From NCBI GenBank assembly GCA_002719335.1, contig PBHE01000019.1:64284-96911 (forward strand): a stretch of DNA of 32,628 nt, in the 5' to 3' direction. Every line of letters begins with the position of its first letter. Position 1 is the first letter of the stretch. Source of the stretch: Acidimicrobiaceae bacterium. Its GTDB lineage: Bacteria > Actinomycetota > Acidimicrobiia > Acidimicrobiales > Poriferisodalaceae. Below are positions 8,256 through 15,505 of this stretch, piece by piece. Below the pieces are notes generated by a model. That model was not told where the DNA came from. It searched no databases and saw only the letters and a program-made list of their open reading frames with translations. The position numbers and the translations under genes are program-made.

Positions 8256-9203
8256 GTGAACGACATCCGTGACGCCATAATCATCGGTAGCGGTCCTGCT
8301 GGCCTGACAGCGGCGATCTACGCGGCGAGAGCAAACATGGCGCCATTAGTGATCGAAGGCGAACCGTCCTCAACTAGCGATCAGCCGGGCGGTCAGTTGA
8401 TGCTGACCACAGACGTTGAAAATTTTCCCGGCTTTCCCGACGGAATAATGGGGCCTGAATTAATGACGAATTTTCGGGCGCAAGCATCAAGATTCGGGGC
8501 CGAGTTCATTACGAGCAAAGTCACACGAGTAGATTTCAGTGAGCGCCCGTTCAAAATTTGGGTCGGGGAAGATGCTCACCGAGCTCGAACCGTCATTGTT
8601 TCAACCGGGGCGCAAAGTCTCATGCTTGGACTACCAAATGAAGACCGGCTTCTCGGACATGGGCTTTCCACTTGCGCGACCTGCGATGGTTTTTTCTTTC
8701 GAGACCAGGACATCGCTGTCGTAGGGGGCGGAGATAGCGCAGTCGAGGAAGCAACTTTCCTCACTCGATTTGCGTCAAAGGTCTATTTGATCCATCGCCG
8801 CGATCAACTACGAGCTTCCAAAATTATGCGTGAACGTGCTCTTGCAAACCCCAAATTAGACATTCTGTGGAATAGCCAAGTCGTGGAGATTCAAGGAGAT
8901 GAAAAATTGTCGGGTGTAGTTCTTGAGGACACCCTCACGCACGATCAAAGACCTTTGATTGTTCAAGGTTTGTTTATCGCCATTGGGCATCACCCCAACA
9001 CCGCGCTTTTCCAGGATCAATTGGAACTCAAAGCAAATGGGTACCTGGTGACCGAGCCCAACAGCAGTAAAACTCAGATCGCTGGCGTTTTCGCTTGCGG
9101 AGATGTGCAAGATGATTACTACCGTCAGGCCGTAACAGCCGCTGGGTCAGGATGCATGGCAGCAATCGATGCTGAAAGATGGTTAGAAGAACACCCTGGT
9201 TGA
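8256..9203 (+). CDS. trxB: Thioredoxin-disulfide reductase
   Basis: This FAD/NADPH flavoenzyme reduces thioredoxin in the cytoplasm. The 315-residue length is typical of the low-molecular-weight bacterial form. The FAD-binding GSGPAGLTAA lies at residues 11-20. The redox-active CATC is at C140 and C143. The NADPH-binding VVGGGDSAVEEA follows, and the C-terminal FAD motif reads GVFACGDVQDDYYRQ with a downstream AAGSGCMAA. The GTG at 8256 is preceded by a very strong AGGGGGGAG. It pairs functionally with trxA 93 bases downstream, the same order as trxB2-trxC in mycobacteria, where this pair also lies between murJ and cwlM. Confidence 0.97.
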   Translation: MNDIRDAIIIGSGPAGLTAAIYAARANMAPLVIEGEPSSTSDQPGGQLMLTTDVENFPGFPDGIMGPELMTNFRAQASRFGAEFITSKVTRVDFSERPFKIWVGEDAHRARTVIVSTGAQSLMLGLPNEDRLLGHGLSTCATCDGFFFRDQDIAVVGGGDSAVEEATFLTRFASKVYLIHRRDQLRASKIMRERALANPKLDILWNSQVVEIQGDEKLSGVVLEDTLTHDQRPLIVQGLFIAIGHHPNTALFQDQLELKANGYLVTEPNSSKTQIAGVFACGDVQDDYYRQAVTAAGSGCMAAIDAERWLEEHPG

Positions 9204-9296
9204 CTTCCGCCTAGATAAGCAACCAAGGTCAGAGGTGGCCGATCAACTGTCCACGAATGCCACTAGAGTGCCTTCACCCGACATGAGGAGCCAAAG

Positions 9297-9620
9297 ATGG
9301 CTAAGGGCATTACTGACCTTGATATGAATTCTTTTGATGATGTGATTGGTTCTTCGGATACTCCGGTACTTGTCGATTTCTGGGCGGAATGGTGCGGCCC
9401 TTGCAAGATGATTGCCCCAATTCTCGAAGAGATCGCTTCGGAACAAGACGGCATCAAAATAGCGAAAGTCAATGTAGATGAAAGCCCTGATCTGGCTCGC
9501 CGCTACGAAATAATGAGCATTCCGGCGCTCATTGTTTTCGAAAACGGCGAACCCGCGAAAAAGCTCATTGGGGCCAAGCCCAAGGGAGCCCTGCTTGAGG
9601 AGATCGGCGAATTCCTGTAG
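9297..9620 (+). CDS. trxA: Thioredoxin
   Basis: This small cytoplasmic protein-disulfide reductant is reduced by the adjacent TrxB. The 107-residue product has the canonical active site WAEWCGPCKM with cysteines at residues 33 and 36, the conserved cis-Pro in IMSIPALIVF, and a glycine-containing C-terminal segment, all standard for TrxA. ATG 9297 is preceded by GAGGAG at 9284-9289. The last codons carry another GAGGAG (9597-9602) that appears to serve the overlapping cwlM frame. Its stop (9618-9620) lies inside the proposed start of cwlM. Confidence 0.97.
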   Translation: MAKGITDLDMNSFDDVIGSSDTPVLVDFWAEWCGPCKMIAPILEEIASEQDGIKIAKVNVDESPDLARRYEIMSIPALIVFENGEPAKKLIGAKPKGALLEEIGEFL

Positions 9621-10591
9621 AGCCGACAGCGATTCGCCCGTTTGGAATTGGGGCTAAGGGCCCCCATGTTCGCGACCTTCAGGCCCGTCTCATTTCTGTT
9701 GGGCACTCCCCTGGTTTGGTTGATGGGACATTTGGTGAATCAACGAAGTTAGCGCTGCAGGAGTTCCAGGCCCAGCGAGCGATTGACGTAGATGGGATTT
9801 GTGGTCCCCAAGCGTGGGGTCAGCTTGTCGAAGCCAGTCATCGGCTTGGCTCGCGCCTCCTATACCTACAAGAGCCAGCGCTTAGAGGCGACGACGTTGC
9901 CGAACTCCAGCGTCTCTTAACGACGCTCGGATTTCCAATGGGTCATATAGACGGAATCCACGGCAACCAAACTGCGTCTTCAATGGTCGATTTTCAGTTA
10001 AACGCGGGGTTGGTGCCTGACGGTGTTTGTGGTTCTGTCACCATTGACTTTTTGCACCGAGTAGCAAAAAGGTTCAGCGAGTCCAGTGACATCACACGCC
10101 TGCAGGAGCAGCACAAATTTTCTATTTCGAGCCATCGACTGAATGGCTACAAAATTCTTTTGGCCGAAACTGGGGGGTTAGACGCGATAGTTGCTTCTCT
10201 CCGACGGAACCTGACGGATGCAGGGGCAGAAGTTCTTACCGCTCACCATCCCGATTGGGGTAGCCAGGCGCGTCAAGCAAACAATTTTGGGGCTGATTTT
10301 TGTGTAGGGATTGAGATTCGCGACGAAAGTTCCTCAATATGCCATTTTCGCGGGAATCACTTCGAAAGCCCAACCGGGAAACAACTTGGAGAGAGGATCG
10401 CCTCTGACCTACAAGGACTTTTCCCTGGGGTCACTTCGACAGGAATGCGGCTTCCCCTTTTAAGAGAAACGAAAATGCCCGCTCTGTTATGTCGGCTAAG
10501 TGATGTAAACGTTTTGGTTCGTAGCCACCAAAGGATGGCAGAGATCATTACCGACGCTATTCGTGGTCTTGTCCAAAAAGGTCTTGATTAA
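9611..10591 (+). CDS. cwlM: CwlM-like catalytically dead N-acetylmuramoyl-L-alanine amidase homologue (probable ATT start)
   Basis: The frame encodes two peptidoglycan-binding domains (about residues 12-68 and 75-130) and an Amidase_3-like domain (about 175-322), the layout of mycobacterial CwlM, a cytoplasmic regulator of MurA and partner of MurJ. No signal peptide is seen. Two zinc ligands are missing: the usual GHGG histidine aligns with T187 (ETGGLD) and the usual S-x-H histidine with E235 (GIEIRD), so it is probably inactive as an amidase. The first ATG/GTG/TTG is TTG 9716, inside domain 1, which would remove the conserved KGPHVRDLQARL. Upstream, GAGGAG at 9597-9602 stands 8 bases before ATT 9611, overlapping the trxA stop. 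I therefore propose ATT initiation. Alternatives are a truncated protein from 9716, or a sequence error. Confidence 0.8.
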   Translation: MPVEPTAIRPFGIGAKGPHVRDLQARLISVGHSPGLVDGTFGESTKLALQEFQAQRAIDVDGICGPQAWGQLVEASHRLGSRLLYLQEPALRGDDVAELQRLLTTLGFPMGHIDGIHGNQTASSMVDFQLNAGLVPDGVCGSVTIDFLHRVAKRFSESSDITRLQEQHKFSISSHRLNGYKILLAETGGLDAIVASLRRNLTDAGAEVLTAHHPDWGSQARQANNFGADFCVGIEIRDESSSICHFRGNHFESPTGKQLGERIASDLQGLFPGVTSTGMRLPLLRETKMPALLCRLSDVNVLVRSHQRMAEIITDAIRGLVQKGLD

Positions 10592-10604
10592 CAGCAAGAG
10601 AAGT

Positions 10605-10613
10605 TTATCCACA
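10605..10613 (+). promoter_or_regulatory. Isolated perfect DnaA box (TTATCCACA) in the cwlM/parB convergent gap
   Basis: This is an exact match to the 9-base DnaA box consensus, in a 50-base space between the converging stops of cwlM (10591) and parB (10642). It lies about 7.3 kb left of oriC. Nothing else in the gap looks like a terminator; only a short GAAC/GTTC pair follows. It may titrate DnaA or be a remnant, or it may be chance. Confidence 0.5.
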
Positions 10614-10641
10614 GGTTATGAACAATAGGTTCTCGGTGGAA

Positions 10642-11595
10642 TTAACCGTCTTGGCAAATGATGTCATAGATACGTTGGAGATCACTTAAGGTGGCGAAAC
10701 TTATCGTTATTTTCCCACGTTTTGCACCGGTTTGAACACTCACTGTGGTATTCAGGTGATCGCTTAAACGATTCTCTACCTCCAAAATCGACGCTTCCGG
10801 AACAACTTTGTGCCGTTTCGGAGTCGGCACCAACGCCTGGTTAAGCACATCTGAATCTTTTGCAAACTTCTCCGCATCTCGAACAGACAAGTTTTCGTTA
10901 ATGACCTTTTGGAGGAGCGCGGCCTGTTTTCTTGGTGAATCACACGCAAGTAGAGCTCGTGCGTGCCCAGCACTAATTTTTCCTTCAAGGACCGCCGCTT
11001 GCGCTTCGGTAGGCAGTTCCAACAAGCGTAGGGAATTAGAGATCGTCGCTCGTCCTTTGCCCAATCGGGACGCCAGCTCCGCGTGGGTCACATCGAAATC
11101 ATCGATCAGTTGTTGGAAGGCCGCAGCTTCCTCTAAGGGATTCAGATCTTCTCTGTGCAAATTTTCTACAAGCGCTTCAACCAGGCTCGATTCATCCGTA
11201 GAAGCTCGAATAATAGCGGGCACGGTGCTGCGGCCAGCAAGCCGGGAAGCTCGCCACCGCCTCTCCCCCGCTATCAGTTCATACGTTTGGTTATCTGTGT
11301 TACGTCTAACAACAATGGGCTGCAACACCCCGAACTGCTTGATGGATGATGCCAGAATTCCCAACGCATGATCAGTGAACACCTTCCTCGGCTGGAACTG
11401 GTTCACCACTACGGCATCTAAAGGCAGCTCGACATAGCCGTTGGTAGGAGACGGCCCGTCAAGTAGGCCGCGACGATGATCATCAATCCCAGCGGATTGA
11501 GCAGCCAGTGCTTCATCACGTCCACCAGTTGGCGCTACTCCCGGAATTAGCGCCCCCAAACCACGTCCTAATCCCCCTCGAGGTCTAGACATCAT
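10642..11595 (-). CDS. parB: Chromosome-partitioning protein ParB (Spo0J)
   Basis: ParB is a CTP-dependent clamp that loads at parS and organises the origin for segregation with ParA. The 317-residue product contains the N-terminal domain beginning ELPLDAVVVNQFQPRKVF and the CTP-binding signature GERRWRA (about residues 115-121). A helix-turn-helix follows (ELASRLGKGRATISNSLRLL), and a short C-terminal dimerisation segment reads LSDHLNTTVSVQTG. The N-terminus reads RGGLGRGLGALIPG, typical of ParB and its likely ParA-contact segment. Two ATGs in tandem (11595 and 11592) follow the overlapping parA stop, giving translational coupling. A parS site lies upstream of parA at 12519-12534. Confidence 0.97.
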   Translation of the reverse strand: MMSRPRGGLGRGLGALIPGVAPTGGRDEALAAQSAGIDDHRRGLLDGPSPTNGYVELPLDAVVVNQFQPRKVFTDHALGILASSIKQFGVLQPIVVRRNTDNQTYELIAGERRWRASRLAGRSTVPAIIRASTDESSLVEALVENLHREDLNPLEEAAAFQQLIDDFDVTHAELASRLGKGRATISNSLRLLELPTEAQAAVLEGKISAGHARALLACDSPRKQAALLQKVINENLSVRDAEKFAKDSDVLNQALVPTPKRHKVVPEASILEVENRLSDHLNTTVSVQTGAKRGKITISFATLSDLQRIYDIICQDG

Positions 11596-12386
11596 GAACT
11601 CCTTTCGGGCACAGAAATACCCGGGGCTTGTTGGTCCAATATTTCTCTCGTCACTTCGCGGTAGGCCACCGCACCCGAGCTGGATGGGTCATACAACTCA
11701 ATGGGCTGGCCATAGCTGGGTGCTTCAGATAGTCGAACTGAACGAGGTACCACTGCTTGTAGCACCACATCTCCAAAATGAGACCGAACTTCACCTGCAA
11801 CTTGCTCAGCTAGGCGTGTCCGCGCGTCATACATGACTAAAACAATTGACGTAACTTCCAAATCGGAGTTGAGACTCTGTCGGATCAGATCCACATTGCT
11901 CACAAGCTGACCGAGACCCTCGAGAGCGTAATACTCACATTGGACGGGGATAACCACTTCATGAGCGGCAGCCAGGCTATTGATAGTGACCATTCCTAGA
12001 CTCGGGGGGCAATCAATCAGGATATAATCGTAATCATTCGCTATCAGCGAGATAGCCGAACGAAGCCTCAGTTCTCGGCTGAACATGGGCACCAACTCAA
12101 TTTCAGCTCCTGCAAGATCAAGATTTGAGGGCAACAAATCTAAACCGTTGACAACAGTTGCAACTCTCGCCGCACCGATTGGGAGTTGTTGAACCAAGAC
12201 GTTATAGGTGGAACTCTCCAGGGTTCTTGAGTCAATTCCAAACCCAGTTGTCGCGTTGCCTTGTGGATCTGCATCCACAAGGAGGGTTCGCTGCCCTGCC
12301 AACGCAATATTCGTCGCAACGCTAATGGCAGTAGTGGTTTTACCTACACCACCTTTTTGGTTAGCGATCGCGAGAATACGGGTCAC
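11592..12386 (-). CDS. parA: Chromosome-partitioning ATPase ParA (Soj)
   Basis: ParA is a deviant Walker ATPase that forms DNA-bound gradients to move ParB-parS complexes. The 264-residue product begins MTRILAIANQKGGVGKTTTA, with the deviant Walker A motif KGGVGKTTT at residues 10-18. LLVDADPQGNATTG (switch I) and DYILIDCPPSLG (Walker B) follow. The GTG at 12386 was chosen because the Walker A then lies at its usual distance from the N-terminus. The gene overlaps parB by four bases. Upstream is a 164-base gap with parS, and then rsmG, matching the usual rsmG-parA-parB order. It is cytoplasmic, nucleoid-associated. Confidence 0.97.
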   Translation of the reverse strand: MTRILAIANQKGGVGKTTTAISVATNIALAGQRTLLVDADPQGNATTGFGIDSRTLESSTYNVLVQQLPIGAARVATVVNGLDLLPSNLDLAGAEIELVPMFSRELRLRSAISLIANDYDYILIDCPPSLGMVTINSLAAAHEVVIPVQCEYYALEGLGQLVSNVDLIRQSLNSDLEVTSIVLVMYDARTRLAEQVAGEVRSHFGDVVLQAVVPRSVRLSEAPSYGQPIELYDPSSSGAVAYREVTREILDQQAPGISVPERSS

Positions 12387-12518
12387 GGAGTTCCGACTCT
12401 TTCAAATGAGCCCGCGGGCCCATCTCTCTAGCGCTTATCTCAGTCTTTACAATCACCCGGGTCAAGCATCCTCGGCTAGAGAACTGTCATTTGAATCCAT
12501 TTACCGTTAACAACGAGA

Positions 12519-12534
12519 CGTTTCACGTGAAACA
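12519..12534. promoter_or_regulatory. parS centromere-like site (15 of 16 bases)
   Basis: The sequence CGTTTCACGTGAAACA matches the parS consensus TGTTTCACGTGAAACA at all but the first base. It lies in the parA-rsmG intergenic space, about 5.4 kb left of oriC. ParB encoded next door is the expected ligand. Its place directly upstream of parA also allows ParB binding to affect parAB transcription. I noticed no second copy in the window. Confidence 0.9.
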
Positions 12535-12550
12535 TGTCCGCATTTGCTAG

Positions 12551-13165
12551 CTAAAACATTGGTTTTTTACGCAATTGGTTCCAATTTCGCGGTAATGCAT
12601 CCGTTGAGGGTCTAACCAGTGAAATAGCGACAAAGCTTGGGGGTCCAGCTACGAAGACAAGTTCACCAAAACCCATTGAGTGAAGAATGGGCTGGAGCCA
12701 GCGATCACGGGAAGGGTTAGGCGGTTCGCTAGCGACAAGCTTCCCCCCGGTTCGCAACAACCCCACGGCACATTCGGCAGTTGTGGCAGGCGAACCAAAT
12801 GATCGGCTAAACACTCCGTCATAAGCCCCTCGGTGCTCGCGCTGATGAGCAATGGCCGCAGCATCACCAACCAGCACCTCGACCCACTGTTCGATACCTA
12901 AGTCGAGAATCGCTCGTTCTAAGAAACTTGTTCGTGCTGTCGACCGGTCCAAAAGAACTATCCGCAGATCAGGGCGGTCATGCCCAACGACGAGGCCAGG
13001 TAGGCCGCCACCGGAACCTAAGTCACACCATCTTGAACCTTTGGGTGGGTTGGCGGCGTTGAGATGGGCTCGGGCATGTTCAATATGTTCATCGATGCTT
13101 CCCGGTCCTATATGCCCGAGACGTTGAGACTGTTCAAGAACTGCTGCCAGCTGTAGCCGGCTCAT
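12551..13165 (-). CDS. rsmG: 16S rRNA (guanine-527-N7)-methyltransferase RsmG (GidB)
   Basis: RsmG methylates G527 of 16S rRNA using S-adenosylmethionine; loss is known to give low-level streptomycin resistance. The 204-residue product has the SAM-binding loop DLGSGGGLPGLVVG (about residues 48-61), the acidic strand end VLLDRS, and DGVFSRSFGSP, matching the conserved V-x-x-R-A/S-x-x motif. It is near the usual length of about 210 residues. The ATG at 13165 follows the khpB stop by eight bases, so the two are probably co-transcribed. Downstream is the parS-bearing gap before parA. Confidence 0.95.
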   Translation of the reverse strand: MSRLQLAAVLEQSQRLGHIGPGSIDEHIEHARAHLNAANPPKGSRWCDLGSGGGLPGLVVGHDRPDLRIVLLDRSTARTSFLERAILDLGIEQWVEVLVGDAAAIAHQREHRGAYDGVFSRSFGSPATTAECAVGLLRTGGKLVASEPPNPSRDRWLQPILHSMGFGELVFVAGPPSFVAISLVRPSTDALPRNWNQLRKKPMF

Positions 13166-13173
13166 CAGATCAC

Positions 13174-13662
13174 TCAGTCACTTGCGATGGTCAGTACGAC
13201 CCGCCGACGCGGCTCATCACCAACCGAAACCGTAGAAACGCCATCAATTTCATTGACGGCGTCGTGCACCACTTTGCGATCAGCGGCATTCATCGGTTCT
13301 AGCCCTTTTTCTACTCCTGAGGAAATCACGTTTTGAGCTAACTCTTGGACATAGGCCCGCAGGGCTTCGCGCCGCCGGCTCCGATAACCCCCCACATCTA
13401 CACGTATACGAGCGCGATCCAAGCCAGACAACCGACGCTGCAACATGGTTTTAGACACTTCATGAATCGCAACCAGGTGGTTACCGTTAGGACCAATAAG
13501 GAGACCTAATTCTTTATCATCTCCGTCCAAATTCACTTCGAAACTGTCTTCGTCAGCGGCAACGTTTTGAACCGTTGCTTCGATACCAAATGATTTGGCG
13601 AGTCCTTCTAGGAACTCACCAACCATCTGTTGTTGTTCCTCTACGGTGGTTTCAGTAGTCAT
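13174..13662 (-). CDS. khpB: KH/R3H-domain RNA-binding protein (KhpB/Jag C-terminal part)
   Basis: KhpB/Jag proteins bind RNA and are linked to cell elongation and division in Gram-positives. The 162-residue product has a type II KH domain with LGLLIGPNGNHL (the G-x-x-G loop is GPNG) and a C-terminal R3H domain with the R-x-x-x-H motif in DRKVVHDAVNEID. Arg-rich VGGYRSRRREALRAY lies between. The N-terminal Jag_N domain found in Firmicute Jag is absent and is instead encoded by the preceding gene in a different frame. The ATG at 13662 has a good AGGAGA site upstream, so this is a genuine separate gene. It sits between the Jag_N protein and rsmG in the rpmH-to-parB series, where mycobacterial jag (Rv3920c) lies. 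Confidence 0.92.
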   Translation of the reverse strand: MTTETTVEEQQQMVGEFLEGLAKSFGIEATVQNVAADEDSFEVNLDGDDKELGLLIGPNGNHLVAIHEVSKTMLQRRLSGLDRARIRVDVGGYRSRRREALRAYVQELAQNVISSGVEKGLEPMNAADRKVVHDAVNEIDGVSTVSVGDEPRRRVVLTIASD

Positions 13663-13697
13663 CGCAGTCTCCTGCTTCTAATTCCGGGACGTAGTCC

Positions 13698-14249
13698 CTA
13701 GTGGTCGATCTTACGGATCCGCCTAGTTGTGGGCGTTTTTACTTGGTCTTTATCATCTCTTGGTGTTTTAGTCGAACGTACGTTCGATAAATTCGTCGGT
13801 TGCGTTGCCTTAGCTGGGTTAATCGTGCGCTTGCGGCGGTTTGCGGCAGGAGCTGAATCATTATTTACCCTCACATTGTCACTCGTATCAGGCTTAGCAC
13901 CCGTGCCCCTACGTTTTTTATGGGTATTCGAGCCGGGCTTCTTGTCCGAATTTGAGGTCGTGCTCTTCTTTAAAGAACCAGATGCCTTCGCCTTGGCTTT
14001 TCGGCCTGAGCTTCGAGGCTTTTTGCTCTTCGAAGTTCTTTCAGGGCGGCGTCTGTCACGCTTTGGAGGTGGAACGATAGGGCGAACTCGAGTGCGAATT
14101 TGAGCTTGTTTTCGTCGCAATCCGAAAATCGACGGTTTGGGCTCGACGATCACCTCGAATTGCACATCGTCCCTAGAAACCGAAAGCTCGTCCAGGGCCA
14201 TTTCCAGCGCGGCGTCCACCGTTGGCCCGTTTGTCATTATCCAGTCCAT
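13698..14249 (-). CDS. Stand-alone Jag_N-domain protein with long basic disordered tail
   Basis: The first 55 or so residues fit the Jag_N domain: MDWIMTNGPTVDAALEMALD, then LSVSRDDVQFEVIVEP and the signature SIFGLRRKQAQIRTRV. After about residue 57 the remaining roughly 125 residues are low-complexity and strongly basic, rich in Lys, Arg, Ser, Thr and Asn (for example RKAKAKASGS, ANRRKRTINPAK, TTRRIRKIDH), so probably disordered and nucleic-acid- or ribosome-binding. KH and R3H domains are absent; these are in the next gene (13174-13662), which has its own ribosome binding site and is in another frame. I kept ATG 14249 because it gives the usual Jag_N opening; ATG 14237 is possible. It lies six bases after yidC, suggesting tight co-expression with the insertase. 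Function is inferred only from the domain. Confidence 0.8.
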   Translation of the reverse strand: MDWIMTNGPTVDAALEMALDELSVSRDDVQFEVIVEPKPSIFGLRRKQAQIRTRVRPIVPPPKRDRRRPERTSKSKKPRSSGRKAKAKASGSLKKSTTSNSDKKPGSNTHKKRRGTGAKPDTSDNVRVNNDSAPAANRRKRTINPAKATQPTNLSNVRSTKTPRDDKDQVKTPTTRRIRKIDH

Positions 14250-14255
14250 ACCTGA

Positions 14256-15266
14256 CTACTTCCGTCGCTTCCTGGTTCGACCATCACCTGCTGTGCGTTT
14301 GGACTGAATAGGTTTAGGTTCTTGCTCGCTTTCGGGCTTCTTTGGTTTAGAAGCGTCGCGCTTTGGGGAGTCTTTGCGTCCTCCGGTTCGACGTCCCTTA
14401 CTGCGCTGTTCGCGTGCGTCGCGACGTTCTTCCTCCGCCGATATGGCTTTTTGAGAGCGCCGATTGGGTACTTCTTTGGTAACAGGCTCGCTTTCCTCAA
14501 CAACTTCAGCTTCGATGGTGTTTGATTCACCGACGGTCACGGGTTTCATCGTCTTGTGAATAAATCCTTGCTGCGCGATGCGGTACAGACTTGACGCAAT
14601 GAAATAGACCCCCAGCGCGGCCTGTACCAAAAATGCGAACACAGGAAGCATGTAGGGCATGATTTTCATCAGCATTTCCATCTGCGGGTTTGGCGCAGCA
14701 GCATCGCCTCTATGTGACTTCATCTGTGCTTGTTGGACGAAGGACAAAATGAAGGTGACAGCGACGAGGCCGAGGTAGGGGAGTCCGTCCACGAAGTTGG
14801 CTTGTATGACATCTTTCGCGGCTTCCGACAGATCAATACCAAAGGAGACCATTTCGCCGCCATCTGCGACTAAGTCCTTATATAGGTTTGATTCTTTGTC
14901 CAAGTAGGAAGGGTTTGGAATCCCATCACCACCGATTTTGGTCATTCCATTAATGACCCTGTAGAGAACAAGGAACACTGGGAGCTGGACCAGAGTGGGG
15001 AGACAGCCGGATAATGGGTTGGCTCCGTGTGTTTTGTACAGAGCCATAGTTTCTTCGTTTATCTTTTGACGGTCACCTTTGTGTTTAGTTTGTATCCGCT
15101 TTAGTTCGGGCTGAAGCACTTGTATCCGCATCATTGAGCGGGTGCCTTTAAGGGTCAGCGGGGTCAGCACCAGCATGATTAGCAATGTCAAAAGGGCAAT
15201 CGATATCGCATAGCTGCCCGAAAAGTCGTACAACCAGGCAAGCACTCGGGCAATCACATTGAACAT
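14256..15266 (-). CDS. yidC: Membrane protein insertase YidC/Oxa1 family
   Basis: YidC inserts membrane proteins, alone or with SecYEG. The 336-residue product is of the short actinobacterial/Gram-positive type. It starts at a membrane segment (YDFSGSYAISIALLTLLIM), then has the conserved cytoplasmic hairpin with LQPELKRIQTKHKGDRQKIN and NPLSGCLPTLVQLPVFLVLY. Further helices lie near LVAVTFILSFVQQ and MPYMLPVFAFLVQAALGVYF. After about residue 235 comes a roughly 100-residue charged tail rich in Arg, Lys and Glu (SQKAISAEEERRDAREQRSK, RTAGDGRTRKRRK), likely a ribosome-contacting extension. It overlaps yidD by 13 bases. No lipoprotein signal cysteine is evident at the N-terminus. Confidence 0.95.
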   Translation of the reverse strand: MFNVIARVLAWLYDFSGSYAISIALLTLLIMLVLTPLTLKGTRSMMRIQVLQPELKRIQTKHKGDRQKINEETMALYKTHGANPLSGCLPTLVQLPVFLVLYRVINGMTKIGGDGIPNPSYLDKESNLYKDLVADGGEMVSFGIDLSEAAKDVIQANFVDGLPYLGLVAVTFILSFVQQAQMKSHRGDAAAPNPQMEMLMKIMPYMLPVFAFLVQAALGVYFIASSLYRIAQQGFIHKTMKPVTVGESNTIEAEVVEESEPVTKEVPNRRSQKAISAEEERRDAREQRSKGRRTGGRKDSPKRDASKPKKPESEQEPKPIQSKRTAGDGRTRKRRK

Positions 15267-15505
15267 TGGGCCTCAGCTTTGTGTACACGGGTTGGCACTG
15301 GGTCATACCCCTGACCACCCCATGGATGGCAGCGCATGATTCGACGCATAACGAAGGGAGTGCCCCGTACAGGACCATGTGCCTCAATGGCATCTATCGC
15401 GTATTGTGAGCAAGTGGGGTCAAACCGGCAAACAGGTGCGCGCCGGCTGGAAAGCAGCCGATAGAAGCGGATCCCGCGTAACAGGGCTTTCCCCAACAAA
15501 CTCAC
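15254..15505 (-). CDS. yidD: Membrane protein insertion efficiency factor YidD
   Basis: YidD is a small membrane-associated protein that assists YidC-dependent insertion. The 83-residue product has the family signature CRFDPTCSQYAIDAIEAHG (three conserved positions including Cys-x6-Cys region) and RRIMRCHPWGGQGYDPVP. It begins with an amphipathic [18 protein letters not shown]. The gene overlaps rnpA by four bases upstream and yidC by 13 bases downstream, in the standard rpmH-rnpA-yidD-yidC order. Confidence 0.95.
   Translation of the reverse strand: MSLLGKALLRGIRFYRLLSSRRAPVCRFDPTCSQYAIDAIEAHGPVRGTPFVMRRIMRCHPWGGQGYDPVPTRVHKAEAQCSM

Noticed and set aside
9590-9620. Programmed -1 frameshift joining trxA to cwlM
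   Set aside because: The frames would fit a -1 shift, but no slippery heptamer is present, while a good ribosome binding site before ATT is. A separate start explains it more simply.
10808-11371. 187-codon plus-strand frame opposite parB
   Set aside because: ParB domains read clearly on the other strand; the plus-strand product is compositionally biased and shows no domain.
13663-13697. A frameshift error splitting a single jag gene
   Set aside because: There is a real intergenic stretch with a stop codon and an independent AGGAGA site, so a single-base error cannot restore a fused frame.
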